Positions 53,420 through 61,836 of a DNA stretch of 64,000 nt are shown here, one piece after another. The DNA comes from CAZGAQ01 sp964523405 (GTDB taxonomy: Bacteria > Planctomycetota > Phycisphaerae > UBA1845 > Fen-1342), in assembly GCA_964523405.1 (NCBI GenBank), contig CAZGAQ010000006.1, positions 62,001 to 126,000 on the forward strand. Direction: 5' to 3'. The notes under the pieces are model-generated. The model saw nothing but the letters and a program-made list of their open reading frames with translations, was not told the origin of the DNA and made no database searches. The translations under genes were made by a program, and so were the position numbers. The stretch's first letter is position 1. Each line of letters starts with the position of its first letter.

Positions 53420-53968
53420 TCACGCGCCGCCTGGCGGCCGTGCGATCTCGTACCGCACGGTGCCAGGTTCCGCGCCTGCTCCCACTGGCTGCATTCCCAC
53501 ACTTCGCAGTACGCCCAGCGAGCCGGCATTATCCGGACTTGTTTCCGCACCAACCGCCAGGACCGCCGGGTGTGCGAAGGCCCAGTTCACCAGGGCCGCA
53601 ACGGCCTCGCTGGCATACCCCTGACGCCGAAACTCCGGCAAGAGCGAATAGCCCGTCTCGACGATCCGCCCGTCCGCGGGGGATTTGAAGCCGCCGCCGC
53701 CAATGAGCACGCGCTGCGCCTCCGACTCCGCACGAATGAAGTACCAGCCCCACCAGCCCGCTTGCTCCGGGCAGGTCGCCAGACGCTCCGCGAACAGCGC
53801 GAGGACGTCGCGGGTTTCGGCGGGAGGCCATTCGGCCGGGACGCGGGCTCGTAGCAGAGCCCCCAGCCGCACGAAATTGCCGTCGGCTTCGATCTGGGCG
53901 AGCGCGGCGTCCGCCGCCACCAACTCCAGCCGCTTCGTCCGCAACCGTAGCGGGTGTGCTGGCGACAC
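53420..53968 (-). CDS. GNAT-family acetyltransferase, RimJ/RimL-like
   Basis: 182 residues from a GTG at 53968, two bases after the lysA stop. LRTKRLELVAADAALAQIEAD opens it, IGGGGFKSPADGRIVETGYSLLPEFRRQGYASEAVAAL contains the acetyl-CoA loop (RRxGxA), and AETSPDNAGSLGVLRSVGMQPVG is the typical RimJ/L end. Substrate unknown, probably a protein N-terminus or small amine. Coupled translation with lysA is likely. Confidence 0.88.
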   Translation of the reverse strand: MSPAHPLRLRTKRLELVAADAALAQIEADGNFVRLGALLRARVPAEWPPAETRDVLALFAERLATCPEQAGWWGWYFIRAESEAQRVLIGGGGFKSPADGRIVETGYSLLPEFRRQGYASEAVAALVNWAFAHPAVLAVGAETSPDNAGSLGVLRSVGMQPVGAGAEPGTVRYEIARPPGGA

Positions 53969-53970
53969 GC

Positions 53971-55257
53971 CTATTCCCCGTCCGAGGGCTCTGCCGCCAC
54001 CAGGTCCGCATACGTCTCGCGCCGCCGGATCAGCCGCGCCGTCCCCCCTTCCACCAGCACCTCCGCCGCGCGCGGCCGGGAGTTGTACTGGCTGGCCATG
54101 GACATGCCATACGCGCCGCACGTGTGCACCGCCAGCAAGTCCCCGCGCCGCAGCGGCGGCAGCGGTCGCTGTTTGGCCAGGAAGTCCCCACTCTCGCACA
54201 CCGGTCCGACGACGTCGCACGGTTCGAGTCCGGCGAACGGTTGCTGCTCCGCCCAGTCCTGCGGGATGCGCGCACCCGCCGCGACCGGCCAGATGAAATG
54301 ATACGCGTCGTACAGCGCCGGCCGGATCAGATCGGTCATCGACGCATCGACGATCACAAAGCGCCGCCGCCCGGTGTCCTTGATGTGCTGCACGCGCGTC
54401 ACCAATACGCCGGCGTTCGCGGCGATGGAGCGCCCCGGTTCCAGAATCACGCGCACACCGCGCCCCTGTAGCAGCGGCACGATCGCGCGGGCATAGGTCT
54501 CTGCGCTGGGCGCTTCGCTGCCGGCATAGTGCGCCGCATAGCCCCCGCCGATGTCCAGCGTGTCCGCGGTGCAGCCTGCAGTGCGGAGCTCGTCCAACAG
54601 CGCGCGCGCCCGCTGAATCGCCGTCACGTAGGCCTGCGGATCAAACACCGGCGAGCCGATGTGCAGGTGCAGGCCGCGCATCCGCACGTCCGCCGAATGC
54701 GCGAATTTCCGGTACAGCGCACCAGCCCGGTCCAGCGGCACCCCGAATTTGGTCAGCTTGGTGCCGGTCGTCGTGTATTCATGCGTCTGCGCGTCTACTT
54801 CGGGGATCACGCGAATGGCCACGTGCGCCGGCCGCCCGACGCGTCGCGCCACCTGCGCCAGCACTTCCAGTTCCGATTCGGATTCCACGTTCAGCAGTCC
54901 GACGCCCGCGCGCAGCGCTTCCTCGATTTCGTGCTCGCCCTTGCCCACCCCGGCGAACACGATCTGTGCGCCCCCGGCCCCGGCCCGCAGGGCCCGGAAC
55001 AGCTCGCCCCCGCTGACCACGTCAAATCCGCTTCCCTCCTGCTGCAGCAGTCGCAGAATGTGCGTGTTTGGACAGCACTTCACCGAATAGCAGATCAGCG
55101 GCTGCAGCTCCGCGAAAGCCTGCCGCACGCGCTGATAGTGCATCCGCAGCGTGCCCGCAGAGTACACGTACAGCGGGGTGCCATACTCCTCCGCCAGCGC
55201 CGCCACCGCCCGCCCCTCGCACGCCAACTGCCCATTCTCGTAGGCAAACAGGTCCAT
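53971..55257 (-). CDS. lysA: diaminopimelate decarboxylase
   Basis: PLP enzyme that decarboxylates meso-diaminopimelate to L-lysine, last lysine step. 428 residues. The PLP lysine is K60 in CYSVKCCPNTHIL. GSGFDVVSGGELFRA, LHLHIGSPVFDP, DTLDIGGGYAAHY and ILEPGRSIAANAGVLVTRV are the barrel motifs. The C-terminal beta-domain has GPVCESGDFLAKQRPLP with the catalytic Cys-Glu, and CGAYGMSMASQYNSRPRAAEVLV. GGGGAG precedes the ATG. It forms an operon with the upstream 55292 gene (34 bases) and the downstream GNAT gene. Confidence 0.95.
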   Translation of the reverse strand: MDLFAYENGQLACEGRAVAALAEEYGTPLYVYSAGTLRMHYQRVRQAFAELQPLICYSVKCCPNTHILRLLQQEGSGFDVVSGGELFRALRAGAGGAQIVFAGVGKGEHEIEEALRAGVGLLNVESESELEVLAQVARRVGRPAHVAIRVIPEVDAQTHEYTTTGTKLTKFGVPLDRAGALYRKFAHSADVRMRGLHLHIGSPVFDPQAYVTAIQRARALLDELRTAGCTADTLDIGGGYAAHYAGSEAPSAETYARAIVPLLQGRGVRVILEPGRSIAANAGVLVTRVQHIKDTGRRRFVIVDASMTDLIRPALYDAYHFIWPVAAGARIPQDWAEQQPFAGLEPCDVVGPVCESGDFLAKQRPLPPLRRGDLLAVHTCGAYGMSMASQYNSRPRAAEVLVEGGTARLIRRRETYADLVAAEPSDGE

Positions 55258-55291
55258 AGCTCTCCCCGGCCACGTCGGCCAGAGCGCGGCC

Positions 55292-55843
55292 TTACGGCTC
55301 GCACGCCCCGCTCAGGCCCAACTGGTCCGCCTGCCGCTGGAACGCGTCCTCGTCCAACCAGCGCTGCGCAAACCGCCGCCGCACCGGATCATAAACGACC
55401 ACATACCGGCCGCTCGCGCCGATCAACCGCGCATGCGGGGCCTGGCAACAACACACGCCGACCTCGCGCCCGGAATCGCACCGCAGATCGAACAACGCAT
55501 TGTAGTAGGCCTCCGTCCAGAGCTGGGTAAGGAGGTCGTTCGTGGCGTGGTCCTCGCGGTCCACCGGACGGCTCGGATCCGGGCGCAGTTCCAGCAGGCT
55601 CGCCGGCACCGGCGCCTTGCTGTCCCGCATCGCCTGGAACGCGTCGCACGCGAACTTCATCCGGGCGTCGCACGCCCGAATCGCCGCCTCGTCCCGGTTC
55701 AGTACGGTCAACGCCACTACGATCGCCGTCGACAGCACGAGCATGAACACGCCGCGATAGACACGCCAGCGCCGCTCGCGCAGCGTGCGCAGGCCAACCC
55801 GCTCGCTCGTCGCCTGCTCGGGCGAGGCGGTTTCCTCGATCAT
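55292..55843 (-). CDS. single-span membrane protein upstream of lysA
   Basis: 183 residues from the ATG at 55843 with GGAGG at seven bases. One hydrophobic segment at about 32-50 (GVFMLVLSTAIVVALTVL), then an extracytoplasmic soluble part with cysteines (IRACDARMKFACDAF, CDSGREVGVCCCQAP). No family recognised. It resembles small pilin-like or general-secretion-associated membrane proteins in layout only. Probably first gene of the lysA operon. Confidence 0.65.
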   Translation of the reverse strand: MIEETASPEQATSERVGLRTLRERRWRVYRGVFMLVLSTAIVVALTVLNRDEAAIRACDARMKFACDAFQAMRDSKAPVPASLLELRPDPSRPVDREDHATNDLLTQLWTEAYYNALFDLRCDSGREVGVCCCQAPHARLIGASGRYVVVYDPVRRRFAQRWLDEDAFQRQADQLGLSGACEP

Positions 55844-56003
55844 CGGCTGCCTCCGGGCCGGCAGGCTGGGACTTGCACAATCATCGTCATGACCCCATCT
55901 TAGCGACTTCGGCACCGCGGGTGAACGCGGCCGGTCCGGCGCGCGGACCTGTTCCCGTCGTTTGGCCCACCGTCCGCCCGCCCCGCACGGTACGGAGCCG
56001 ACA

Positions 56004-56246
56004 TTGAGCGCCACTGCTGCACAGGTTGCCTGGGTCGCCCTGGCCGTCCTGGCGACGCTATTGCTTGGCGGCGCGCTGCTGTACTGGGGCGTGCAGGAAC
56101 TGCGGGCGAGCGCGACACCCGTCGCCCGCGGATTCGCTGTCGCTGTGCCGCCGAATGCGCCCGTGCCGCCGCGGACTTCGGCCGACCCGTCGCGCGCGCC
56201 CGCGAACTCGCCCCCGCGCGAGCCCTCCCCACCTGCACCGCACTAG
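56004..56246 (+). CDS. possible small single-span membrane protein
   Basis: About 80 residues from a TTG at 56004 (another TTG at 55962 would add 14). One convincing membrane span, VAWVALAVLATLLLGGALLYW, followed by a Pro/Ser-rich tail. It ends four bases before the convergent purL stop. Start uncertain and no family recognised. Confidence 0.4.
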   Translation: MSATAAQVAWVALAVLATLLLGGALLYWGVQELRASATPVARGFAVAVPPNAPVPPRTSADPSRAPANSPPREPSPPAPH

Positions 56247-56250
56247 CGCG

Positions 56251-59235
56251 TCACGCGTCCGAATCCGCCTGCCACGCCTTTCGCAATGCCGCCACCGCAA
56301 CTTCCTGCCCCCCCGCCACAAAGCGCCCGTCGTCGCGCACGCGTGCCACTTCGGCAACCCGGACACCCCGCTTCGCCAATTGCTCCCGCGCCCGGACCGG
56401 TTCCGGCGTCTCCACCAGGTAGCCGCTACAGCACTCCGCGAACGGCGCCGGCACGTCCGTCACCTGGCCGGCCACGTCCACACCGCGATCCCCGGCAATC
56501 GCCATCTCCGCCAGGGCCACACCCCAGCCGCCATCCGACACGTCGTGACACGCCGCCACCAGCCCGCCGCGCAGCAGCGCCGCTACCGCCCGGTGAATCC
56601 CCGCCGCCTCCGCCAGCTTGTACCCCGTCTGCGGCAATCCGCCCACCAGCAATACGGTACTGCCGGCACGCTTGAGGTCCGAGGTCACGCACCGGGCGAC
56701 GTCCTCAATCAAGCTGATTGCGCTGATCAGCAAAGTGCTCGGAATCGCCAGCCGCCGCCGCTCACGGATGCGCTCCTCGAGCTGCGGCAAGAGCGCCCGC
56801 AGGCGCAGGGCCGCCGTGTCCGCCCCCGCCGCCCGCCGCCGCAGAGTGGCGATCAGCGGCTCCACGTCCCCGTCGTCCAAAGCAAACTCGTTGTTGAGCG
56901 AGTCCTTGCCCGAGATGAACGGCACCCCGTTCGCCAGGGCCACGTCATAGCACGCCTGACACGCGCGCACCAAGGCGCCCAACTGCCGCGGATCGTCGCT
57001 CCGGCCCCAGCAGAAATTGTCCAGAATCGCGGTCTGCTCCGGGTTCCCGCCGACACTCACTACGTTCCGCAGCGCCTCGTCGATCGACGCCGCCGCCATC
57101 CAGTACGGGTCCACGTCCCCCAGATGCGGCACCAGCCCGCATCCGATTGCCACACCCTGGCGCGACGCCAGCCGCGGCCGCAGTACCGCCGCATCTCCCG
57201 GCCCGCCGCCCGGTCCCAGCAGCGGCTTCACGGTGCTGCCGCCCTGCACCTCGTGGTCATACTGGCGGATGATCCAGGCCTTCGACGCGACATTCGGCTC
57301 AGCCAGCCCCGCCTGCACGCGCGCGACGAATTCGCAACCGACCCCGCCCGATGCGCCCGCCGCATGTGCGGGATCCGTCGGCCACCACTCCGCTGCCCGC
57401 TGCAGCTTCGGCACGCCGTGGTGCAGGAACTTCAGGTCGAGGTCGCCGACCGTATGGCCGCTGTAACGCAGCACCAGTCGTGGCCCGGTCGCGCCCGCGT
57501 GGCCGAACGTGCCGATCACCGTAGCCTCAACTTCTTCCGCACGCATGATCGCCAGGAACCGTTCGAGATTCGCCGGCGGCACCGCGACGACCATCCGCTC
57601 CTGCGCTTCGCTGATCCAGATCTCGTGATAGCGCAGGCCCGCGTATTTGAGCGGAACCTTGTCCAGGTCAACGAGCGCTCCCACTTCTTCCGCCATCTCG
57701 CCGACCGCGCTACTCAGTCCGCCCGCGCCGCAGTCGGTGATGGCCGTATACAGGCAGCCCAGCGCGTCGTCCCGCGCCTGCAGCACGGCGTCCAGGAAGC
57801 GTTTCTCGGTGATCGCATTGCCGATCTGCACGGCGTGTGAGAACTCATCCGCGTGCGTGTCCGTCAGTTCCGCCGACGAAAACGTCGCGCCGTGGATTCC
57901 ATCGCGCCCCGTGCGGCCGCCAATGACGACCACGAGGTCGCCCGGCTGTGCCGCCTTCTCAATGAGCCCGCGCGGCATGAGCCCGAGACACCCGCAGTAG
58001 ACGAGCGGGTTTCCCAGATAGCGCGGATCGAAGTAGACGGCCCCGTTTACCGTCGGGATGCCCATCCGATTCCCGTAGTCTGCCACACCGCGCACGATCC
58101 CGCGCAGCACGCGCCAGGGATGCAGCACGCCCTTCGGCATGCGGTCCCGCGGCCAGTCCGCCGGCCCCACGCAGAACACGTCCGTGTTCGCGATGGGCTT
58201 GGCACCACGCCCGCAGCCAATCACGTCGCGAATGACCCCACCTACGCCGGTCGCCGCCCCGCCGTAGGGCTCAATGGCCGAGGGGTGATTGTGTGTTTCA
58301 ACTTTGAAAGCCAGCGCATACTGCTCATCGAAAGTAATAACGCCCGCATTGTCTTTGAAGACCGACAGGCACTCCGGTCCCTTGCCGGCCGCCGTCAGCT
58401 CTTCCGTTACGCGCGCGATCGTCTCTTTGAGCAAGTTCCCATAACGGCGCGTCACAGCCGTTCCGGCCGCGACGGGCGTCCCGTCAGGAGAGGGCAGCGG
58501 CGCCCCACGATACTCGACTGCACTCTTGAGCGTCTTGTGGACGCAGTGCTCCGACCAAGTCTGGGCCAGTGATTCGAGCTCCAGGTCGGTCGGATCGCGG
58601 CCGAGCGCCCGAAAGTGCTCCTGGATTGTGCGCATCTCTTCCAGAGAGAGAAACAGGTGAGCCGACCGCGACAGCTTCTCCAACGCGGCGTCGTCCAATT
58701 CGACCAGCGCCACGGTTCGGAGCTGGAACGGGAACAACGGTGGCCGTCGGGCTCCGCGCACGCCAGCTGTCCCAAGAATCGTCTCTTCTATGCAGTCGTT
58801 CGCTAGCACGCGGGGGACCGTCTGACGCACTTGCTCGACGTCCAGCTGTCCCGCGATCACGTGCCGCCGCCCCGTCCGGACGATCTCTACATCGAGACCC
58901 TCAGCGAGCAACTCCGCCAGCGTGCTCTCCGCCACCGGATCCATAACACCCGGACGCGGATGCACTTCCACCGCAACCGTGCCCGTGGGGGCGTGCGAAA
59001 GCTCGCTGTCGGCGGCCGCGATGTGCGCGACCTCGACCACGGGGTCTGTCAGCAGGCCGGCAGTGATATGCTCCGCCTGCGTGCGTGACAGTCCGCCTTC
59101 GATGAAGAACAGACGCGAGGATTGCACGCGTGTGACGCCTGAGAGCCCCGCCTCGCGAAGCAGTGCCACAGTGTGAGGGTCGTCACTACTACCTGTAGTA
59201 GATCGGGCCCCAATCTCAATGCGGTAAACGGTCAT
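56251..59235 (-). CDS. purL: phosphoribosylformylglycinamidine synthase, PurS-like N-terminus fused to PurL
   Basis: 994 residues. Catalyses ATP- and ammonia-dependent conversion of FGAR to FGAM in purine synthesis. Residues 1-165 hold two PurS-like halves (YRIEIGARSTTGSS and VAVEVHPRPGVMDPVAESTL). The PurL core follows with TWSEHCVHKTLKS, KVETHNHPSAIEPYGGAATGVGG, ANTDVFCVG and, in the second half, GGNPEQTAILDNFCWG and FISGKDSLNNEF. The chain stops after the second AIRS-like domain (VSDGGWGVALAEMAIAG), with no glutaminase (PurQ) domain. Size lies between small PurL (about 730) and large single-chain enzymes (about 1300). It needs a separate PurQ, not found here. Divergent from accA. Confidence 0.93.
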   Translation of the reverse strand: MTVYRIEIGARSTTGSSDDPHTVALLREAGLSGVTRVQSSRLFFIEGGLSRTQAEHITAGLLTDPVVEVAHIAAADSELSHAPTGTVAVEVHPRPGVMDPVAESTLAELLAEGLDVEIVRTGRRHVIAGQLDVEQVRQTVPRVLANDCIEETILGTAGVRGARRPPLFPFQLRTVALVELDDAALEKLSRSAHLFLSLEEMRTIQEHFRALGRDPTDLELESLAQTWSEHCVHKTLKSAVEYRGAPLPSPDGTPVAAGTAVTRRYGNLLKETIARVTEELTAAGKGPECLSVFKDNAGVITFDEQYALAFKVETHNHPSAIEPYGGAATGVGGVIRDVIGCGRGAKPIANTDVFCVGPADWPRDRMPKGVLHPWRVLRGIVRGVADYGNRMGIPTVNGAVYFDPRYLGNPLVYCGCLGLMPRGLIEKAAQPGDLVVVIGGRTGRDGIHGATFSSAELTDTHADEFSHAVQIGNAITEKRFLDAVLQARDDALGCLYTAITDCGAGGLSSAVGEMAEEVGALVDLDKVPLKYAGLRYHEIWISEAQERMVVAVPPANLERFLAIMRAEEVEATVIGTFGHAGATGPRLVLRYSGHTVGDLDLKFLHHGVPKLQRAAEWWPTDPAHAAGASGGVGCEFVARVQAGLAEPNVASKAWIIRQYDHEVQGGSTVKPLLGPGGGPGDAAVLRPRLASRQGVAIGCGLVPHLGDVDPYWMAAASIDEALRNVVSVGGNPEQTAILDNFCWGRSDDPRQLGALVRACQACYDVALANGVPFISGKDSLNNEFALDDGDVEPLIATLRRRAAGADTAALRLRALLPQLEERIRERRRLAIPSTLLISAISLIEDVARCVTSDLKRAGSTVLLVGGLPQTGYKLAEAAGIHRAVAALLRGGLVAACHDVSDGGWGVALAEMAIAGDRGVDVAGQVTDVPAPFAECCSGYLVETPEPVRAREQLAKRGVRVAEVARVRDDGRFVAGGQEVAVAALRKAWQADSDA

Positions 59236-59596
59236 GTCTCGGTTCTACCATGCGTCGGAGGATATCGCTGCGCAGTTCGGGCAGGAACGCGGAAATGATA
59301 CCACCCACCGGGCTGAAGCGAACCCGGCGAACGCACATTTTCTGACCGACGACCCGGCCCCTTGGCCCCGCCCGCAGCGCAGGCCAGAACTCACTCCTAA
59401 ACTGTTGCTGTCATTATATTTACCGCCAATCTAAGACCTATCTGCAACCTTTCTCGTCGACACTGCGAATCTCTCAGGGCGGGATTTCGCTTGCCGCGGG
59501 CAGCGGCGGCATTTATCATTTGCCGCAAGTTGTTGTCAGGAGACGGGTGCGGGCTGTGAGGCCTGCCCGTTGGCGCGGCGGTCTTCTGGAAGACGT
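59236..59596. other. divergent purL-accA intergenic region
   Basis: 361 bases without a gene. An AT-rich patch (TTGCTGTCATTATATTTACC, near 59403-59425) is unusual for this GC-rich DNA and probably part of a promoter. The accA promoter candidate is listed separately. Confidence 0.5.
59491..59519 (+). promoter_or_regulatory. sigma70-like promoter for accA
   Basis: TTGCCG (59491-59496), 17-base spacer, TATCAT (59514-59519). Transcription would start near 59526, about 70 bases before the accA ATG. Confidence 0.45.
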
Positions 59597-60658
59597 ATGA
59601 ACGCACAGCCAGATGGCGTGACGACGAGCGGCGGCTTTGGCCACGTGCTCGAATTCGAAAAGCCGATCGCGAAGATGGAGCAGGAGATCCAGCGCCTGGA
59701 GGCGCTGCAGACGGAGTCCGGACGGGATTACTCCGAGATCATCGCGAAGATTCGCGAGCAGCTCCAGATCGCCCTGCGGCAGTCCTACGAGAACCTCACC
59801 CCCTGGGAGAAGGTCCTCGTGGCCCGGCACCCTCGCCGCCCCCTGCTGCGCGACTATATCCGCATGATTGCCAAGGACTTCTGCGAGCTTCATGGGGACA
59901 AGCTCTACACGGACGACAAGGCCATCGTGTGCGGGTTCGCCCGCCTGGCGGGCCACCGAGTCATGCTCGTCGGACATCAAAAGGGCCGCGACACACGCGA
60001 GAAGATCGAGTGCAATTTTGGTTGTGCTCATCCCGACGGTTACCGTAAGGCCTTGCAGAAGATGGAGCTGGCGGCGAAGTTCAAGGTCCCGATCGTGTGT
60101 CTGGTGGACACTCCTGGGGCCTACCCCGGCGTAGAGTCCGAAGAGCGCGGGATTGCCCGGGCGATCGCCGTCAGCCTGATGGAGATGTCCCGCCTCCCCA
60201 CTCCCGTTGTGGCGGCCGTCATTGGCGAAGGCGGCAGCGGTGGGGCTTTGGGGATTGCCGTGGCCGACCAAGTTGCGGTCATGGAGCATGCGTACTACTC
60301 CGTGATCAGCCCGGAAGGCTGTGCGGCTATCCTTTGGAAGTCCGGCGAGTACGCTCCGCAGGCCGCAGAGGCGCTTCGGCTGACCCCGGCGCATCTTAAG
60401 CGGCTGGACCTGATTGATGCGATTATCCCGGAACCGCTGGGCGCGGCGCATCGCGATCCCGAACTGGCGGCCCGGAATCTGGAAGGCTGGATCGGCAAGT
60501 CGCTCCGCGATTTGCGCCGGCTGAAGGTGGATACCCTGCTGCGACGCCGCTATGAGCGGCTGCGTAAGCTGGGCTCCTTCGTGTCCGAAACGCCCCGGCC
60601 GACGACGCCCCGGGGCCGCACGCGGCGGACGGCAGCCCCTGCGAGCGCGCGCGAGTAG
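59597..60658 (+). CDS. accA: acetyl-CoA carboxylase carboxyltransferase subunit alpha
   Basis: Part of the carboxyltransferase that moves CO2 from carboxybiotin to acetyl-CoA, first step of fatty-acid synthesis. 353 residues, slightly longer than the usual 320. VLEFEKPIAKMEQEIQRLEAL and LTPWEKVLVARHPRRPLLRDYI are N-terminal motifs. DTPGAYPGVESEERGIARAIA, GEGGSGGALGIAVAD and YYSVISPEGCAAILWK are the crotonase-fold core. The extra length is a basic Pro/Arg/Thr-rich C-terminal tail, possibly disordered. GGAAG precedes the chosen ATG. No accD is adjacent. Confidence 0.95.
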   Translation: MNAQPDGVTTSGGFGHVLEFEKPIAKMEQEIQRLEALQTESGRDYSEIIAKIREQLQIALRQSYENLTPWEKVLVARHPRRPLLRDYIRMIAKDFCELHGDKLYTDDKAIVCGFARLAGHRVMLVGHQKGRDTREKIECNFGCAHPDGYRKALQKMELAAKFKVPIVCLVDTPGAYPGVESEERGIARAIAVSLMEMSRLPTPVVAAVIGEGGSGGALGIAVADQVAVMEHAYYSVISPEGCAAILWKSGEYAPQAAEALRLTPAHLKRLDLIDAIIPEPLGAAHRDPELAARNLEGWIGKSLRDLRRLKVDTLLRRRYERLRKLGSFVSETPRPTTPRGRTRRTAAPASARE

Positions 60659-60711
60659 CGCGGTGTAACGCGTCCGGAACGCCGCCCCGGCTGTGGCGGT
60701 ACAGGTGGAAA

Positions 60712-61059
60712 ATGGGAGGACCGGCGAATCGGCCGGTTGAGATCGAACTCGACCGAACGAGGGAAGTGCGGATTCGGTGGGGGGATGGGGAAGCAAGCGT
60801 CTATCCGTTGGGGATGTTGAGGCGGGCGTGCCCCTGTGCCACCTGCCGCAGCGAGCGAGAACAGGCGTCCCGGAGTGCCCTACCAGTGATGGCGACGATC
60901 GACCAGCAGCTACAGATGACCCAGGCCCAGCGCCTGGAGCTGGTCGGCAACTATGCCCTGCGCATCACCTGGGGAGACGGCCACAGTGCCGGCATCTACG
61001 ACTTTGATCTCCTGCGGGCTCTAGCCGCGCCGTCCGGGCCCGCCAATGCACCGGGGTGA
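60712..61059 (+). CDS. DUF971 (GBBH-like N-terminal domain) protein
   Basis: 115 residues. VEIELDRTREVRIRWGDGEASVYPLGMLRRACPCATC contains the Zn-binding Cys cluster region (CPCATC), and ALRITWGDGHSAGIYDFDLLRAL is the diagnostic C-terminal stretch of DUF971. The domain also occurs at the N-terminus of gamma-butyrobetaine hydroxylases, and stand-alone versions are linked to iron-sulfur cluster carriers. AGGTGG precedes the ATG. It follows accA by 53 bases on the same strand. Confidence 0.88.
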   Translation: MGGPANRPVEIELDRTREVRIRWGDGEASVYPLGMLRRACPCATCRSEREQASRSALPVMATIDQQLQMTQAQRLELVGNYALRITWGDGHSAGIYDFDLLRALAAPSGPANAPG

Positions 61060-61132
61060 GTTGAACGTCCCGCGGGCATGAACGTATAGGGAGTGCCCGC
61101 GGATTTCTCTGGGCGGCCGCGACTGCGACGGG

Positions 61133-61138
61133 TATACT
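61133..61138 (+). promoter_or_regulatory. TATACT -10 element for the 61171 gene
   Basis: TATACT lies 32 bases before the GTG at 61171 in the same local context (GGTATACTAC) as the element at 29697. The -35 region is poorly defined. Confidence 0.35.
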
Positions 61139-61170
61139 ACTGGACTACACCTTGTTTCGAGGTTCGTGCG

Positions 61171-61743
61171 GTGACTGAAGACACACTGAACAATGCGGGC
61201 GTAAGCAATCTAGCGCTACAAACTGTTGACCTACATCTATTTGCGTTCGACCGGCCGCTCCATCCGGAGCTCTTCCGGCACTACGCGAACTATCGGGTCG
61301 AGCAGGGGCGGTACTATGCGGACATCTGGATCGTCGGGCTGAGCCACGTCGTCACCGTGACGTGCGGCGCAAAGTCCCTGACCGAGCTGCTTGCCCGCGA
61401 CAGCGAGACGATCCCGACTCGCGGGGTCATCTCCCGTTTCCGTCTCAAGGGCGAGCGCGATCACGAACGCCGGACGCCAGATGGGTGGGGCTACATGGTC
61501 AGCACGCAGGTTGAGACCATGGACGAGGCCCTGTACAAGTCCGTCCACTTTGACCTCCTGCGCCATGCGGAGCGTCGCGGCTGGTTCTACCAGTACGCCG
61601 GGCTGGCCGGCAGCGAGCTGACCCCGTTCAGCTACATCGATCACGAAGCGCGCGATGCCGAATTTCACGTTCACGCGTTCCACGCCTATCCGGCCGAACG
61701 CACGATCGTGAAAACGCAGTCGATTATCGAGTTGCCCAGCTAG
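61171..61743 (+). CDS. DUF2617-like conserved protein
   Basis: 190 residues from a GTG at 61171 preceded by GAGG; the frame upstream to 61093 lacks a site. TVDLHLFAFDRPLHPELFRHYANY and YADIWIVGLSHVVTV are followed by HERRTPDGWGYMVSTQVE and a C-terminal HVHAFHAYPAERTIVKTQSIIEL. The pattern matches my memory of DUF2617 proteins, found in planctomycetes and cyanobacteria. No function is established. Soluble, no export signal. A strong terminator follows directly. Confidence 0.65.
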   Translation: MTEDTLNNAGVSNLALQTVDLHLFAFDRPLHPELFRHYANYRVEQGRYYADIWIVGLSHVVTVTCGAKSLTELLARDSETIPTRGVISRFRLKGERDHERRTPDGWGYMVSTQVETMDEALYKSVHFDLLRHAERRGWFYQYAGLAGSELTPFSYIDHEARDAEFHVHAFHAYPAERTIVKTQSIIELPS

Positions 61744-61767
61744 ACTTCTGGGGGCAACTTCTGCTGA

Positions 61768-61809
61768 GGGCCACCCCGGGCGCTTCCACCGTGGGTGGCC
61801 CCGCTTTTT
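61768..61809 (+). terminator. rho-independent terminator before the uvrA-like gene
   Basis: Stem GGGCCACCC (61768-61776) with GGGTGGCCC (61793-61801), 16-base loop, then CGCTTTTT (T-run 61805-61809). It isolates the 61171 gene from the uvrA-like gene starting 27 bases later. Confidence 0.85.
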
Positions 61810-61836
61810 CTCCGACGGCAGGCGAGCGGATTCGCG

